DNA of 64,000 nucleotides, taken from positions 41,676,118 through 41,740,117 of the forward strand of contig CM050653.1 of assembly GCA_027574665.1 (NCBI GenBank). Direction: 5' to 3'. The notes below the pieces were generated by a model. That model was not told the origin of the DNA. It did not search any database and saw only the letters and a list, made by a program, of their open reading frames with translations. The translations under genes and the position numbers were made by a program. Of the stretch, positions 39,488 to 52,503 are shown one piece after another; positions within the stretch are counted from its first letter, which is position 1; each line of letters starts with the position of its first letter. The DNA is from Rhynochetos jubatus. Taxonomy: Eukaryota > Chordata > Aves > Eurypygiformes > Rhynochetidae.

Positions 39488-42400
39488 AGGTCAGTGTCTC
39501 ACATTTTCTAGATCCGAAACCAAGAGAATACAATATCATCATCACTAGTTTTAGAACGAGTTCAGCTTGCACTGAAAAATGTTTATATCTGCTATCCTGA
39601 TAAAAGCCTTTTCATTTGGAAGAGGAAACAGGACAGCTGGAATCTGGTGACCACAGCTTCCTCCTTCAGTTTTTGAACACTCCAGGATACTATCAGTTGA
39701 AGTGTTTACTTTACTGCCTCCATTGGGCTATCTGAACATAGCGGGAGGAAGGGAAAGAGCCAGGGGTTGCAAGCAGCTTGATTGTCAAGCCATGACTCTT
39801 CAGTCCCTTCCAAAAGTCTCTGACTGACAGCTATTCTGCTATTCCACTCTAAGCAAACACTCCACCACACACAAAAATGTTGCGTATATCCCAAAAATTC
39901 AGATTTTGTCAGTAAATGCCAATACACAGATGTATGTGGTCAGCAGTAACGGGTGGCAATGATACAGTTGTATTTTCTGGTTTCCTGTTGATCTACAAAA
40001 ATACCATGTAACAAAAAATTCCTCACACTTCAAGTGAAATCTCATTTCAAACTGCGTTACAACAACTTGAAGAGTTGTAGGAACGTGTGAGAAACACACA
40101 AAAGGGATGCTCCAGAGCAGCGTCCTGGCCTTCTACCAACCAGTACACGGGATTATCCAGAACAGGATGTTTTCAGGGGGTTTGTGTTCTTGCTTAAAGC
40201 CCTACAAGAAGATTCATCAGGCAACACAATACGCCACTGTTGCTTCTGGTTTCAGAGGTCAGCACGCTAATCCATTCCGCACAGGAGTGCTTGATGCTGC
40301 CTGTCCCAGCCCAGAGAGATGTTAAAATCTTATACTCTACAAAGAACAGAATAGTCCGATCTCAATTTTGGTCAGAAGTCTAACACCTGGATGGAAACAG
40401 CTGGCTTCCACTAAAGTTAATACTGCCCGATAATAGAGGAATACTAACTGCCATTCATTTGGGAATTCTGCTCCACAAGATAGGCACAGTCTTCTCACTG
40501 GAGCATCAAACGGAGCCATGAGGAAGCACATCGCTGCAGCAAACCAGGAAGAGCGGCCAGCGTCAAACACCGGTTCAGTGCTTCCCATCAGTTAACACCT
40601 TTCATCCCGTGGCCGCCTTCACCTCCAGACTTGGCCTCTGTCTGCATTTATACCTTCCCAGAATAAAATCCTTGCTTTCCCCACCCACTTGGTAACCATC
40701 ATTCAGTTAGTTTGTCTCTGACTCATCCACTTCAGAACCCTGCTGACTCACAGTCCTCAAAAAAGTAACTTGCTCAAAGAAGGTGCCAGGGCTCGGGTAC
40801 GCCATCCACGCCAGCGAGGGATTCGTCTAAGTTGACCTGGTCTCTTTACTAGTGAAAGGCAAGAAAGATGCACTTCATTTGTGAACCATTATCATTTTAA
40901 AACCTAATTAGCTCACAGTTATTTATAACCAAAGTATACTTTGATGGCCTGATTTCCAAAAATATTATGCACCCAGTAGTTCCCACCAATTCTAATGGGC
41001 ACTTAATAGTGAAAAATATGATAAGGCTACACGGTTAGCTTTTGAAACAAGAATATACAGGCTGACTTCTCCAACACACTGGTAAAAACGGTGACTTCAA
41101 CAGGTGATAATACATGTTTAACACCTCTGAAGAGTATGTGAAGTTAAAACACCAGCTGCAGAAAAATAGTATTGTAAAAAATAATAGTTAAAGACATTTC
41201 AGATGGAGCTGTCACCCTCAAGTTGACAGTGCTCCTTCACCTCCATATACTCCATTCAGAATGAAGTGTCTTTACATAGGAGAGACAACAGGCTCTCCTT
41301 GAAGGACAAAATTGAAAGAACCAGACAAATTTGCTTTTTTTTTTTTTTACTGTCACTATAAAATTAGCACACTGAATGAGATACCTGGGGAGGTAGCAGA
41401 ATCTTCCACCAGAGGGTGAGGGCTTCAGCAGCTTCCTCAATCACGCCTCTCACCACGAGGTAGGAATTCCTTGTGTCTTATTATAACACAAGCCACTAAC
41501 TGAGAAATGTCTCGTAGAGATACTGTAAATGCACTTGATTTCACCTCTGAGGAAGGGAGGATGATCTGGATGACTTCTGGAGGTCTCTTCTAATACTGTA
41601 TCCCTTCTAACAAAATACTATCAAGACCACCAAGGAAATAACACAAACTTCTCACTGCAAGATTATCCTCCCTGTTCTCGTTTCTCCTGGACTCTACAGA
41701 ATTCCTCCTTCTCCACAAATTGACCGTTAAATTTAGTCTAATTCAAACCCATGCTTTAATATTCAGTGGTTTACCTTCAACTCTCTAGCTACCACCAGCA
41801 CCACTTCTCAGTCAAAAGTTATCAGGGACATCTATCTTCACTAGGACACTATTGATGGCACTCAAACGCTGGCAGCAGGACACCTCACGATCACACAAGA
41901 TTAAAAGAAAAAAAAAAGGCAACAAAAAAAATGACAACAGGACCAGTCTTCTGAATTAGCCACAGGACTCATCGCTACAACTTGAACTTCTTAAAATTTC
42001 TTACTGTTCACATCCAAGGAAGACACCCATGCATAAGAAGTAAGTATAAACTAATCAAAGTATTTCTCTGATAGACTGGGAAGAAAGGTAGAGAAAACAA
42101 CGACGTTTTTATTTCTTTTTGAAATTATTTGGGAAGAGCCAAGTACCTTGTTTAAACAGATTATATAGCTGGAGAGATAGATTAGCCACACAAGACTAAT
42201 ACTGAAATGGTTCAGAACTGAATAACGAAAACAGTTAGTAAATCCTCTCACTGTAATCTTGATAGTTTTAAGAATATATTCCTATCTACTAATTTAAGCA
42301 TTTATTTTTACTTGGACAATTTTAAAAGATAAAAGATGTCATCTAACAGTTCTCATGAGCTGATACAGAGCTGGTATGCATCACCTGTAAAAATATAAAT

Positions 42401-43524
42401 ATTATCTAGGCTAAAAACATTCAAATAACATTAAACAAAAAATAAAAACTCTGTAGCATTAGATATTTGATAATTTGTCCCTTATCTGCTTGATGTGACA
42501 TTTAGGAAAACACATTTTTTAAGTCAGTAATGTATTCCAACTTCAATACTGGGGCTTCTTGTACCCCAGAACCCCAGTAAAATAATGACAAGAAAAATGG
42601 AAAACATTTGACATCTCCTAAAGCAATAATTAAAACAACCCCTACTATTATGATGTAAAATAAGTAAGACTAATATTTTATTTGAAAAATCCCACCCAAC
42701 GTATTGTCTTACCCCCTAAAGAAAGATGTGCCAAAGATTGTAGAGATCACTGGGGACTTCAAAGTTGCTATCAATCTCTATATAAAAGGCATTCAGATAC
42801 TGCAGTGATGGGCAGCAGTATAAAACCCTAAGAGAGAGAGAAAAGTAGATAAAATGCCCTCAGGAACAAGTTTCTTTCCAGGAAAACTTACTAAACCAAG
42901 GCTTAAATTGAAACAGTATTATTTTTCTATGTAGTGGCAGTTTTTCATCTCTTAACTCTCTACTGTTTGTAATACGCTCACGAAATGAAATTTCTCTCCT
43001 AAAGGCCAAATTCTGCCAATCGTCTTCCCGCTAAATAATTCCTTATCACATATGCAGTGCTGCCGAGTTGCTCGCGAGGTGACATTCAGCTGCGAGCGCA
43101 CCCGGACGGCAGGATGAGACCCAAAGGGAGAGCACCTCACGAGTTATCAGTCTCCCAACAGGGGCACCCCGCTTGTTAGTAAATCACTTCTACCAACAAC
43201 AGCGGGAACAAAGTTAATACAATTAAACAAGCCAGGCACAGGTTTTTCCTCTAGATGCCTGCTTTGGATATTCCCACTGGTAATGCTGAGTAAGCAACAA
43301 ATACAGCAGCATTTAGCAGCAATGTGAAACACAAATCCAAGCATTTCAAAATACTTGTCTAATTAAAAAAAAAGTCAGTGATCATCAGCTGAGTGTTGAC
43401 ACCAAAAAATATCAGTCTGTAAACTCAAGAAACGCTCAGGACTCCAACCCTACACCCTAAACCCAGGGAGTCCTGGTGAGGCTGGCTGGTATGTGCCAAG
43501 CTTTTTAGAAGACTGCATTTTGCT

Positions 43525-43528
<4 letters not shown>
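39488..43528. other. Intron stretch, no gene recognised
   Basis: The ancient CR1 may continue some way past 39488, but I cannot follow it. Otherwise unique, with T12-14 near 41335 and a CpG-enriched piece at 43018-43140 next to a GGCCAAATTCTGCC repeat relic. Confidence 0.4.
41555..41608 (+). mobile_element. Short diverged CR1 3' tail
   Basis: The stretch GATGATCTGGATGACTTC followed by GGAGGTCTCTTCTAA resembles the closing segment of older CR1 subfamilies (consensus like TTGGAGGTCTCTTCCAACC). The terminal octamers are eroded. With only about 50 bp the call is tentative. Confidence 0.5.

Positions 43529-43555
<27 letters not shown>
43529..43555 (+). repeat. (TG)n microsatellite
   Basis: About 13 uninterrupted TG units after a T-run. 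Confidence 0.97.
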
Positions 43556-45050
43556 TTCTGACCTTTGAACCTTTTAGGTATATTTGGGTTGGACATTCAA
43601 GCTTTTCCCTGCAGTCTAAAGGGAGATAAAAATTGGTACATATACAAACACACATACTGAAAATGTAGATCCTTTTGAACTAAAAGTACCTTTAGGAATA
43701 ATAAATTCCTACCACTTAATATAACTATGAGAGCTGGTAACAGACCAATACAGCAAGTATTTTCCTAAATGCATGTTTCCTAAAAGTAAACTCCATATAA
43801 CAGCTAGAGAAGCTTCTGTCACATTTTTCCTCATCTAAGCAAATAATCCTTGCGTTCCAAACACTACAAGATTTTCAAAAATTAAAAAGATAAAGGGAAG
43901 AAATTATGTCCCTCCTCATTATCCAATCTAAGCTGCCAAAGGCAAGCAAACAATAAAGTTATTTACAGCATTAACATTATGTCGTTAACGATAAGACATA
44001 CAGACATACAGAAGTTCTGTAAAACACACAGAAGTATTTGCTTTTGGAAATGCATTCTAGCACTGCTCAGGGGGGAAAAAAAAAAAAAGTTGTTACCTTG
44101 GTCTCCCAACCTCCTTTTTTTCACCCCTAAGAAAAACACAGTAAAAGTGAGAGAAGATTTCCCTGTCAGCTTCTGACTGCTATTGGGAAAAAAAAGCCCT
44201 AAGGAGCTCCTGGTCTTCAAAAGTGCAAAGTACATACGGTGCTAGTCGAAGTTAATAGGAGCTGCAGGTGACCAGCACTTCTGACTCCGAGGCCCGCAGC
44301 TACTGTACAAAGCACGGTCCCTTTGAAATTTCAGCCTAACATTTAGCAGCAGCCAACCTGCTGAAGTGCAAGACACATGCATCCCTTTCCCCCACAGTAC
44401 TCACGTTTCCAAAGCCCTGAACGGTGGTGGGAAACATGGCTCTCCTGACACACTGCAGCCCCAGCGACACGCGAAGTATGAACAAACACCAGCTCTGACC
44501 CTCGCCGGGCGCGAGCTCCCAGCCATTGCGCACCATGGTATTTCTAGAGCTCCCATCTGCTGGGTGTTGACTGGCTGTCTCACACTGACCTTGGTCGCTC
44601 TGCTCTTTTGTCCAGTTCCGTTTCGTTCCCCATGAAGCCAACCAGCAACATCAGCTAAGACTTTATTTTTGAAGTGCCAGCATACCAAGACAGGCACCTC
44701 CAGAGAACCACACCACAGCTTCCTTCGCTTTGCTGCCAACACCCAAAATCTGCCAGACGGCAACATGTGGGAGACTGGCCACCAAACAGCAAAGACGGGG
44801 ACATCAAAGCCCAGGGAAGCATCCAGGTAGTTGTGAACCGAACATGTGCAATCACAACACTAAACATTGGGAAATAAAAGGAGAAACAATTAGCAATGCA
44901 TGAACGGGGAAGGTCGAGACTCATTCCCCAGGTGATGGAGTGGCACACAGTAGATGGAAAAGCAACAGACACTAGGTAACCATCTACCATCCCTGTCCTG
45001 GCACTGCTGTGCAATGCAACACCCCACCAGGCACTTCTCTCCGCTTCTGT
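43556..45050. other. Intron stretch, no gene recognised
   Basis: Unique sequence; 44270-44560 has raised CpG (including GCCGGGCGCGAGC) within ordinary intron. An A-run lies near 44076-44088. Overlapping frames on both strands show no domain. Confidence 0.4.
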
Positions 45051-45180
45051 TCCCACCCACCTTTGTGAGTCTGCCTTATTTACATTGCTCATAAACTCTT
45101 GCAGGCAGGGACCATCTCTTACCCTGGTTTTGTATGCAGCTCAGCACAACAGAACTGCACAGTCAGAGGCGGTCTGCAAA
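45051..45180 (+). mobile_element. Ancient amniote repeat, MIR/L2-type 3' tail
   Basis: Blocks CCCACCTTTGTGAGTCTG, TTATTTACATTG, AAACTCTTGCAGGCAGGGAC and TGCAGCTCAGCACAAC follow the layout common in sauropsid genomes ('ttgtaaactcttcggggcagggac ... cagcgcctagcacaatggg'). That layout belongs to MIR/L2-type ends. The element is in plus orientation and heavily diverged. Confidence 0.55.
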
Positions 45181-45249
45181 CAGTAAAACACCATCAAAAA
45201 ATAAAGAGGAGAAGAGTAAGACTAGCTTAGGAAGTACATAATATCTATC

Positions 45250-45273
45250 TATTTTAATATCTATATTAAAATA
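45250..45273. repeat. A/T-rich near-perfect hairpin
   Basis: Arms TATTTTAATAT and ATATTAAAATA pair fully around a CT spacer. It may be a cruciform-prone or slippage-derived site; no function is implied. Confidence 0.7.
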
Positions 45274-48200
45274 AACTGAGTTGTGATGGTCAGACAACAG
45301 ATCATAGAATAAAAATAAGGCTTCTGGCTTTCCTTCTGTGCTAATGGTGCCCAGGCCTCACACCTCAGCCTTTTCAAGGTCTGTCCTTGTCACCTAAGCA
45401 TCGGATTGCCTCTTTGCTACTTGGGCGGGATAAAAATAAGGCTTGAACTTACCTGACGATCCCTCCTGAGAGCAAATGAGAACGTGGGAAAGAGAAGGAA
45501 GGAAATTAAATTCACATATCTACCCCAGAATAGCTGACTAGCACAGAAAGGAAGTCACCCATTGAAGGTTAAGAAATAATAAACAACTAATAATTTACTC
45601 CCTTGCTAAAAGAACAGGAGAGATGAAGCATAAATGCAGTCTACTTCATCGGCTGTTGTTGGAGCATGGCAGTCATACTTCATTCCTCACCACAGATTGT
45701 AAAAATCACGATCTGCATCTTTGTGGCCATTGGCAAAGTTCCTTGTTCTGCTTTGAAAGCACCAATAATCCACCCTTGTTTATAGTGTTTTCACATATTT
45801 AAAATAAAAGCCTTGGGACACAAGGACTTATCAGCATCAGGAATATCATCCATTTCTCTCCCATCCACAATGTACCTTTGAGTCAAACAAGCCGTAATTT
45901 TTAAAACGTAACTACTTCCAACACAACAGTAAGGGAAGCACGTATGATATTGTTACAAGCCAAGATGAAAGGAATAAAAAAAAGTAACGACAACAAAAAA
46001 ATTCTAAAATAAGTCCTGGCAAGACACACGATGTCAGGCATGAGAAAACCAAAGCCAGTTGGCTCTGATGAATCTGTATCTATCATCTACTGTTTAGCTA
46101 ACACCTACCCGTAAATAACTTCTTTGCTATTCCCTTGCTGATTAACAGGGTCCTGGAGATTGGAAAAATTATCCCAAAGGACTTGAACACAGACCAATCC
46201 TTCCATGATGTTGACCAAATCGTGACCATTGTTTCGGATACCCTTCCCATCTGTGCCTGACAGGAGGCTCAGCAAGAGCCAGCGAGGCTGGGGGCTGTGT
46301 GCGGGCACTGAAAGAGTTTTTCCTCTGTTACTTGGAAAAATTACGTAGTCCTTGGCGTACTATACAGGTGTCTCCTAAATTGTTAACGTCTTCTGGGAAA
46401 GTCTGGGCCAAGCACTGTTTGAATCTCCACAACCAGTGCAAGCTGGGCCCTGATCTGCCCTCCCGGCACTGGTCACCCATCACAAACGTCCTTTTCATCT
46501 GGACGCCTTAGCAGGACCACAGAAAACCACCTCCCCAACACCAAAACATCAGGGAATTCCTCTCCTCCAGAACGTGTGTCCTTCTACCCTCCTCCTCCTC
46601 TCCCCTAACAGAAAGGCTCAAAGGCTGGAAGGAGTAACGCTGAACCAGCTAGGCTGGCTCAGGCACTCGCTTCAGGTAAGTGATTTTTCACAAGAGCTCT
46701 GTAATTCCCATCTGGGATCCGCAGTGGGCCAGGCTTCAAATGTTTTTGAGACCTCCATCTATTGGAGTTGTGGGTACTCAGCTCTCCTGGCTAAACAGAC
46801 ATTAACACGCCACCTTCTGCAAATGTTTCCCTTTCGTTTTCCCAGCTTCGTCTCCACTCTTACACCACTCACGCACTGCGTTTGCTCACAAAGCAGCAAC
46901 AACATTCCCCACCTCCAGGTTCTGCCCAAAAAGAGAAGGTATGGACGCCCCACAAGTCTGTCCCCAAACTCTCAATAATCTGATACAGGCTTCTGGAGGT
47001 TGAGGCCATTATGTGCATGCAGCCATTACATGAGCAAATAAGGTGTTTAAGGCACCTCTCAGAATGGGCTCTAAAGATTAGTTAATGTTTATACAGCCCT
47101 CTGAAAATCAAAATGACTGCTACATGTGAAGTATTACCATCACCAGGGATCCATTTAAGTAAAAGCAGGGCAGAAAGGGAAGGAAACAAAACTTATTTCT
47201 TCTGTCCAGCAGAATTATTGCCAGACTTATGCATGCAAAAAACACCCAATAACCCATCTAACACAGTAAATTAATGTTTATGCTATTAAGTTTAGACAAC
47301 TTACGCTGAAAGCTTTTCAAACTACAGGAAATTGCATGTTGCGCAGGGACAACTGTATACAATTACAGTGATTTTGTAAAATGGCAGAGATATAAAGCAG
47401 AAACTGAGTGGCCAGCGAGGCTTCAAATCACACAGATAACCAGCGTGTCCTGGTAGGCCAGTAGCCTACAACTTTCTCACGGCTGTTTCTAGAGACAGGA
47501 ATTACAGCCGTGATCTCAGAATTCAAGATGGCTCGGTGCATCGCACACCTGTATCTGTGAGGCAACGACAGATAGGTGGGATCAGCGTGTACCACTACTG
47601 CCATCCCAGAGTCCCCGTGCATCAGCCAGATTTATTGTTTGCCTGTCTTGCACCACCAGCTGGCATCCACAGTAAAAGAGCCACCAAAAAGAGCACTTTT
47701 ACTGGAAATATTTGGATCAAGCCCTGCGTTTCTTTAGGATGCAGAAGCTCCAAAGAGATACAAGGAGCACAAATGCAAAATCCAGCGAGTACAATGCTCT
47801 CCCAGGCAGAAAGCTCCCAGCTGCTTTGCTAAAGGCCACAGCAATACGCCTGCTTTATGCTTGTTTTCACGAAGGGTTGTTTAACAGTACTTAGTGCAGC
47901 TCTACCTTGACACAGTAAACGCCGTCTTAATACAGCCTAGGTAAAGCATTCAGCTTACCAAGCCCACCTGCACGCTTTATCAAACATCTGAAGGACTGCA
48001 GTGCCTCTGACTCTTTTTCTGATGTCTTCCAGGTACAGAGTGGTATTAAAGGTAGTTTTTGTGAATGCAAAAGCAGGCAGGGACTTGTATAAGAGCTATC
48101 GGTCCTATTCTTTACCTCATTCGTTGTACCGTTCACAGCTCTTTTCATCACGGGTCTCCCTTCCACTAGACAATTTCAGAAGTGTCATTTGCACACAAAA

Positions 48201-49342
48201 CGAGTCCATATTACCCCGTTCAGTTACATATGGTAGGTGATTGGTTTGTATGTACCAGCTAAGCAGAACATCAGCAGCTGTGTAGATACATCTCAGCTGA
48301 TACTAAACAAAGTCAGCAGTTTTGATCTTAAAGTAAATACACTGAAAAACTTAGCTCTAATTAGGCTGAAAGGCAGCTACGATTTTCTGGAATGAACACT
48401 GAACGAATGCAGCCGGTAACTCCATCTTTGCAAAATACCTTGGTTGGTTTCTCTTAAAAAAAAGATAACATCTCGAGGAGAAAATATTCTGACTTACGAG
48501 CGATATGTCCCTGCTGTTTGTATGTTCACACAAATCCGAATGTTGTATTTTAAGCTGTGTTATGCTTCATTAATACGAAATCACCATCCTGCATCACAGA
48601 CAAATTAGCCAAGCTCCAAGTGACCCAATTCATTTTTAATATTTCATAGTTTGTTACAAGCTGAAACGAGAGATCGCTAACACAGCTCTGACACCCCCTG
48701 TCATGAATCAAAAGATGTAGGGAAAAGGTCATGTACTTACTAAGTGGCACCAAACCAAATTAATCACTATAAAATGAGAGAACAGAAACGAAGACTGCAT
48801 TTCCCATTATGCTTCTCCCTTCGTAAGAGCATCCATCAACTTGCACGATGCCAACAAGCAGAATTTATTTATATGCATGTCCCCCAATAAAAGGTCAGAG
48901 AGATGTGAGAAAGGGGAGAAATAAGGGTAGCAGCCTTTGTCTAAGCAAGAAGTAGTTCCTTCCCTTTAATGCAACAGCTTTTGAAGAGCAAAAGGAGAAA
49001 CAATTCCCAACCACATAAAGAAACTAACAAGTCCCTTATATGGCTAAGAACTGCAATGCCATTTTTTTTTCCACAGGCGGAAAAATTAGAATGAGAGCAA
49101 ACTTTAAACAGGCAGTTCTCCAAGCACCAGGGAATTCACGCAGGCACATCATTCCAGCTTTAAGAACTGCCAAATACTTTCTTCTTTAAAGGGAAGGAGG
49201 ACATTACACCAGGTGAGTCCCTGAAATCTAGATTTTACCTCTCCTGCTGTAAGGACACATACCTAGCTTTAGAAACCAAGCTCCCTTATCTCCTTCTCTG
49301 GTGAAATACCTCCATCTGAAGTCCCCTCATCCCCCTTTATCT
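45274..49342. other. Intron stretch, no gene recognised
   Basis: Unique sequence. A piece at 47086-47130 (GTTTATACAGCCCTCTGAAA) may be another opening of the 'tttatatagcgccttt' sauropsid repeat. Nothing else is supported. Confidence 0.4.
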
Positions 49343-49640
49343 CGCACGTCACCAACGCACCACCTCAAGGTTTCGCCAGCTCTGGCGTCTCGTGTCCAAA
49401 ACGGCCCTCTGCCCTGTCTACTGCACCTTCGGTCTGCCTCTCGCCCCCCAGTAACCCCTGGGCGAAGGCTGCCAGCTTCCCACCCAGGAGGGCAACCAGA
49501 TCGAACTGCGTGCTGTTTCAAACGACCCGAGAGCTTCTTGTCAAGCAAAGTCACACGGGAGGCGATGGCTGATCCAGCCCTGCCGCCTCCCGTCGGCGCG
49601 AGGCCGCATGCAGAAAGGTCAGGCTCCCGTGCAGCGTCGA
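49343..49640. promoter_or_regulatory. CpG-island-like patch inside intron 1
   Basis: By hand count 25 CpGs fall in about 300 bp, the densest such stretch of this length outside the promoter island. The right end is strongest (CGTCGGCGCGAGGCCGC). An MEF2/TATA-like box and a G-quadruplex motif follow directly. An alternative RBMS3 promoter, an enhancer or a nested noncoding-RNA promoter are all possible. Confidence 0.45.
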
Positions 49641-49674
49641 TACTGAACTTTGCATGGCTCAGCCAGGCTGGTCT

Positions 49675-49684
49675 CTAAATATAG
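49675..49684. promoter_or_regulatory. Perfect MEF2 consensus / TATA-like box
   Basis: CTAAATATAG fits YTA(A/T)4TAR exactly. It lies 35 bp after the CpG-dense patch. It could serve MEF2 or act as a weak TATA element. Confidence 0.35.
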
Positions 49685-49697
49685 CTGGGCAGAGGAA

Positions 49698-49723
49698 GGG
49701 CTGGGGAAGGGGGTGGGGAAGGG
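49698..49723 (+). promoter_or_regulatory. Strong G-quadruplex motif
   Basis: Five G-runs (3, 4, 5, 4 and 3 bases) are separated by loops of one or two bases. It directly follows the MEF2/TATA-like box, an arrangement common at promoters. Confidence 0.6.
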
Positions 49724-51154
49724 AGCAGGACAGACGCCAAACGAGCAATCAGTTAAATAAAACAACATCATGCCAGTCCACCCGTAAGACTGTCCCGCTC
49801 TTCGCTGCCACGCTCTGCAGTGAAGGAGTATTTAAGCGCAGCTTTAGGACCTAGTTTACTAATGCAAACTCACAGAATAAGAACAAACTGCTGCCTGATT
49901 TATACTTGGGGAGGGGGGGGATACAAAGCTGTTCAACGACTCTTCCTCTTGAATAAATCTGAATCACACAGAAGTGACATCACTTCCACTACATGACAGC
50001 CCATAAATCACCATCAACCACATGGTACTATCCATAAAAACGTGTCATGGAGACACCAACGAGGAACAAAGTATCAGAGAACTTTACATTGCAAACATGC
50101 AATCTTACGCGTCTTTGCGCTTCTGCTATGATCTATGTAAGTCAGGTGGTTTATTTCATTCATTTGCATCTGAATGAAGTCAATACAATTAACATAGGAA
50201 CCCTTATAGAAAATCTGTTCAACTATTTCATCAGAATAAATTCACCACAAAAGAAACACTTAAAAATATAAATATTTACTTTTAAATAAATCACCACATG
50301 TGATACTGAAGTTGACTTTACAACAAAGAAGCAGAGAGGAAATTTATTCCCTGCATGGTTGCAAGCAAGCACAGAAACAAGGACAACAAGAATAAAGAAA
50401 AAAAAGTCTTGCCATCCAAAAAGTAGGAAAAATAACCTCTCACATTTGACAGTGACAGGCCTTAAAAGTCTTTCAGCTAATAAAAACTTGTAGAAGAGAT
50501 TAGACTTTGCTGTAAACCAACAATATCAAACAGACAGTATGGCTGGGAAATTCAACAGGAGCCTTCAATCTGCAGCTACAGATCGGACAAGGAACCTCTG
50601 CTTCACCTCTCCATTTAGAAACACTATCCTCAGAAAAGACCTACACAGAAAACTGACTTGTTTCAAATTTCAAAGAGGCTACACAGTATTTTTATCTTAA
50701 GAACTATATAAATAAAAGCAAAACCGTCTCTCTGCTCTATCCTTTACTTTCTGTGGATTACCCCCACTTACTCTCTCACAGAAATTGCTAATCTTCATTA
50801 CAGGCACTGGGCTCCATGCGAGACACCTCCTATGGCAATGAGACTACCACTACATATAAATCATCTCCCAGCCATGGCAGAGAAAGAAACAGACAGAAAG
50901 ACAGAGCATCTGGTTTTCGCTGCGTATTCTCTAAAATTATAAATCAGAATAAATAATGTTAAATAGAAATTACAGCCATAGAGAAACCAAAATGCTGTTA
51001 ACTGTCAGATGAGGTATGTCCTCACCCACTTGTACGACGGAGAATCATTTTGATAGACAGTTCTTGTTTCTTTTGTAATCTGTATTTCTGCTGGTTTTTT
51101 AAACCTGCAGATTGTTCAGCTGCCCTGGTTTTGCCGTGGAGAACAGTGCCTCAT
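49724..51154. other. Intron stretch, no gene recognised
   Basis: Unique AT-rich sequence with a short G-run near 49912. No repeat or coding signal recognised. Confidence 0.5.
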
Positions 51155-51225
51155 GGGCCTGATTCTGCCTTACTGAAGACAACTGAAACTGTCATTGACT
51201 TTTTAAGGCAAGCAGGACAGATCCC
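51155..51225. mobile_element. Ancient short inverted-repeat element (MITE-like)
   Basis: The left end GGGCCTGATTCTGCC is roughly matched by the reverse complement of the right end (GGGATCTGTCCTGC). In between are 'ttactgaagacaactg' and 'gtcattgact', recalling the 'attgaagtcaatgg' cores of old sauropsid self-complementary repeats. About 70 bp long; the exact family is not identified. Confidence 0.4.
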
Positions 51226-51711
51226 TCTCACTATAACTTCTATTCAATAATATTATTGTCAATCAGCCACCTAAAATACTGATACGTTATTCAGCATCAG
51301 TAGGCACCATTCTCAGGCACATTTAGAGTAGGTCTTTGTGAAAAAGCATTTACGTCACAACTTCCCTCCATCACTCAATCTTGCCCATATGAGTGGGAAA
51401 GCAATTGCGAAACACCACTGTACAAACACTCACAATATAGCCTGTGACAATATCTGAGTAAATCACTGTTCGTCTCCCTTCTCTGCCCATCTGCAGTCTT
51501 TGGTATGGAACAACTATATCATAAAAGCTCTTATTCACACACGCTTTTGATATTACACTATTTAATCACATACAGCTGTAGCTGATGAGACTGTTACAAA
51601 ACACAATTTTAATGCAGCACTGGAAGCAAGTTCTGGAGACACATCAACCATTTTCCTCTACATAAAATTTCTAATGTTAGAAGACTTTTCTTCAAGAAAA
51701 ACAAACCAGAA

Positions 51712-51731
51712 AATAATAATAATAATAATAA
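51712..51731 (+). repeat. (AAT)n microsatellite
   Basis: About six AAT units ending in an A-run. Confidence 0.9.
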
Positions 51732-51850
51732 AAACAGCCCACTCATTTTTAAAAATCTGCTTCTCTTCCTGGATACTCTGGAAAGGGTTTTTTTGCAAGT
51801 GAACTCAAAGTCCTTATCTGGAATAGAGATAGCGACAAACTCCCTTCTCC

Positions 51851-51938
51851 CACACCAAACAAACAAACAAACCCAAGAAAAAAAAAAAAAAAACCACACA
51901 CCAACAACCAACCCACCACACACACAAAAAACCCCACC
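51851..51938 (+). repeat. A/C-rich low-complexity tract
   Basis: It holds (CAAA)n, an A-run of about 15, then CA- and CCA-rich sequence. Same style as 35214-35408. The minus-strand frames across it are artefacts. Confidence 0.92.
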
Positions 51939-52420
51939 ATCCTATAAGTCCCTGCTTGCAATTATATGCAAAGGGAACACTCTCCAGGCTACCTACAGCA
52001 AGACCTGGAATGAACGCAGGCATCCTACGTAAAAAGCATCTTTTCTTACCTGCGTTTTAATTCATGGAAATTTAAGAACCGACAGTCTGATGATTTTTAC
52101 CAAAACACTTTTAATTCAGGTGTGAATGTACCACCAGGCTCACTTTGAAAGGCCGCCATGCATTAAAAACCTGACCAGCCCAGGTCTGAAGCGTTGTATT
52201 ACTTCTGAAGGTGCACCTTGTGTGAGGCCTTCTAAATTATACCTATTCACACACAGCGTTTGCCACAGGAAGACTGACCAGCATTTGCCAGATTAGCCTA
52301 CGTAACTTCCTTCTTTTCTTACAAAAGTAAAATACATAAATATATGCTTGCAAAATACAGTAACACACAAGTGTTGGAAAGAGTAAGAATTGGAACTTTC
52401 CCACTGTTTGGGGATGGGTT

Positions 52421-52503
52421 TTCTGCTGGTTTATTTTTGTTTTGTTGGTTTGGGTATTTTTGTGAGGTTTTTTGTTGGGGGTGGGTTTTGCCCCCCCCCC
52501 CCC
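52421..52503 (+). repeat. G/T-rich tract ending in C13
   Basis: About 70 bp of T and G runs end in a run of 13 C (52491-52503). The G-run to C-run switch could fold back on itself and is a likely trouble spot for assembly. Confidence 0.9.

Noticed and set aside
51609-52023. Trp/Phe/Val-rich minus-strand frames resembling membrane segments
   Set aside because: The hydrophobic look comes from the complement of the A/C-rich tract.
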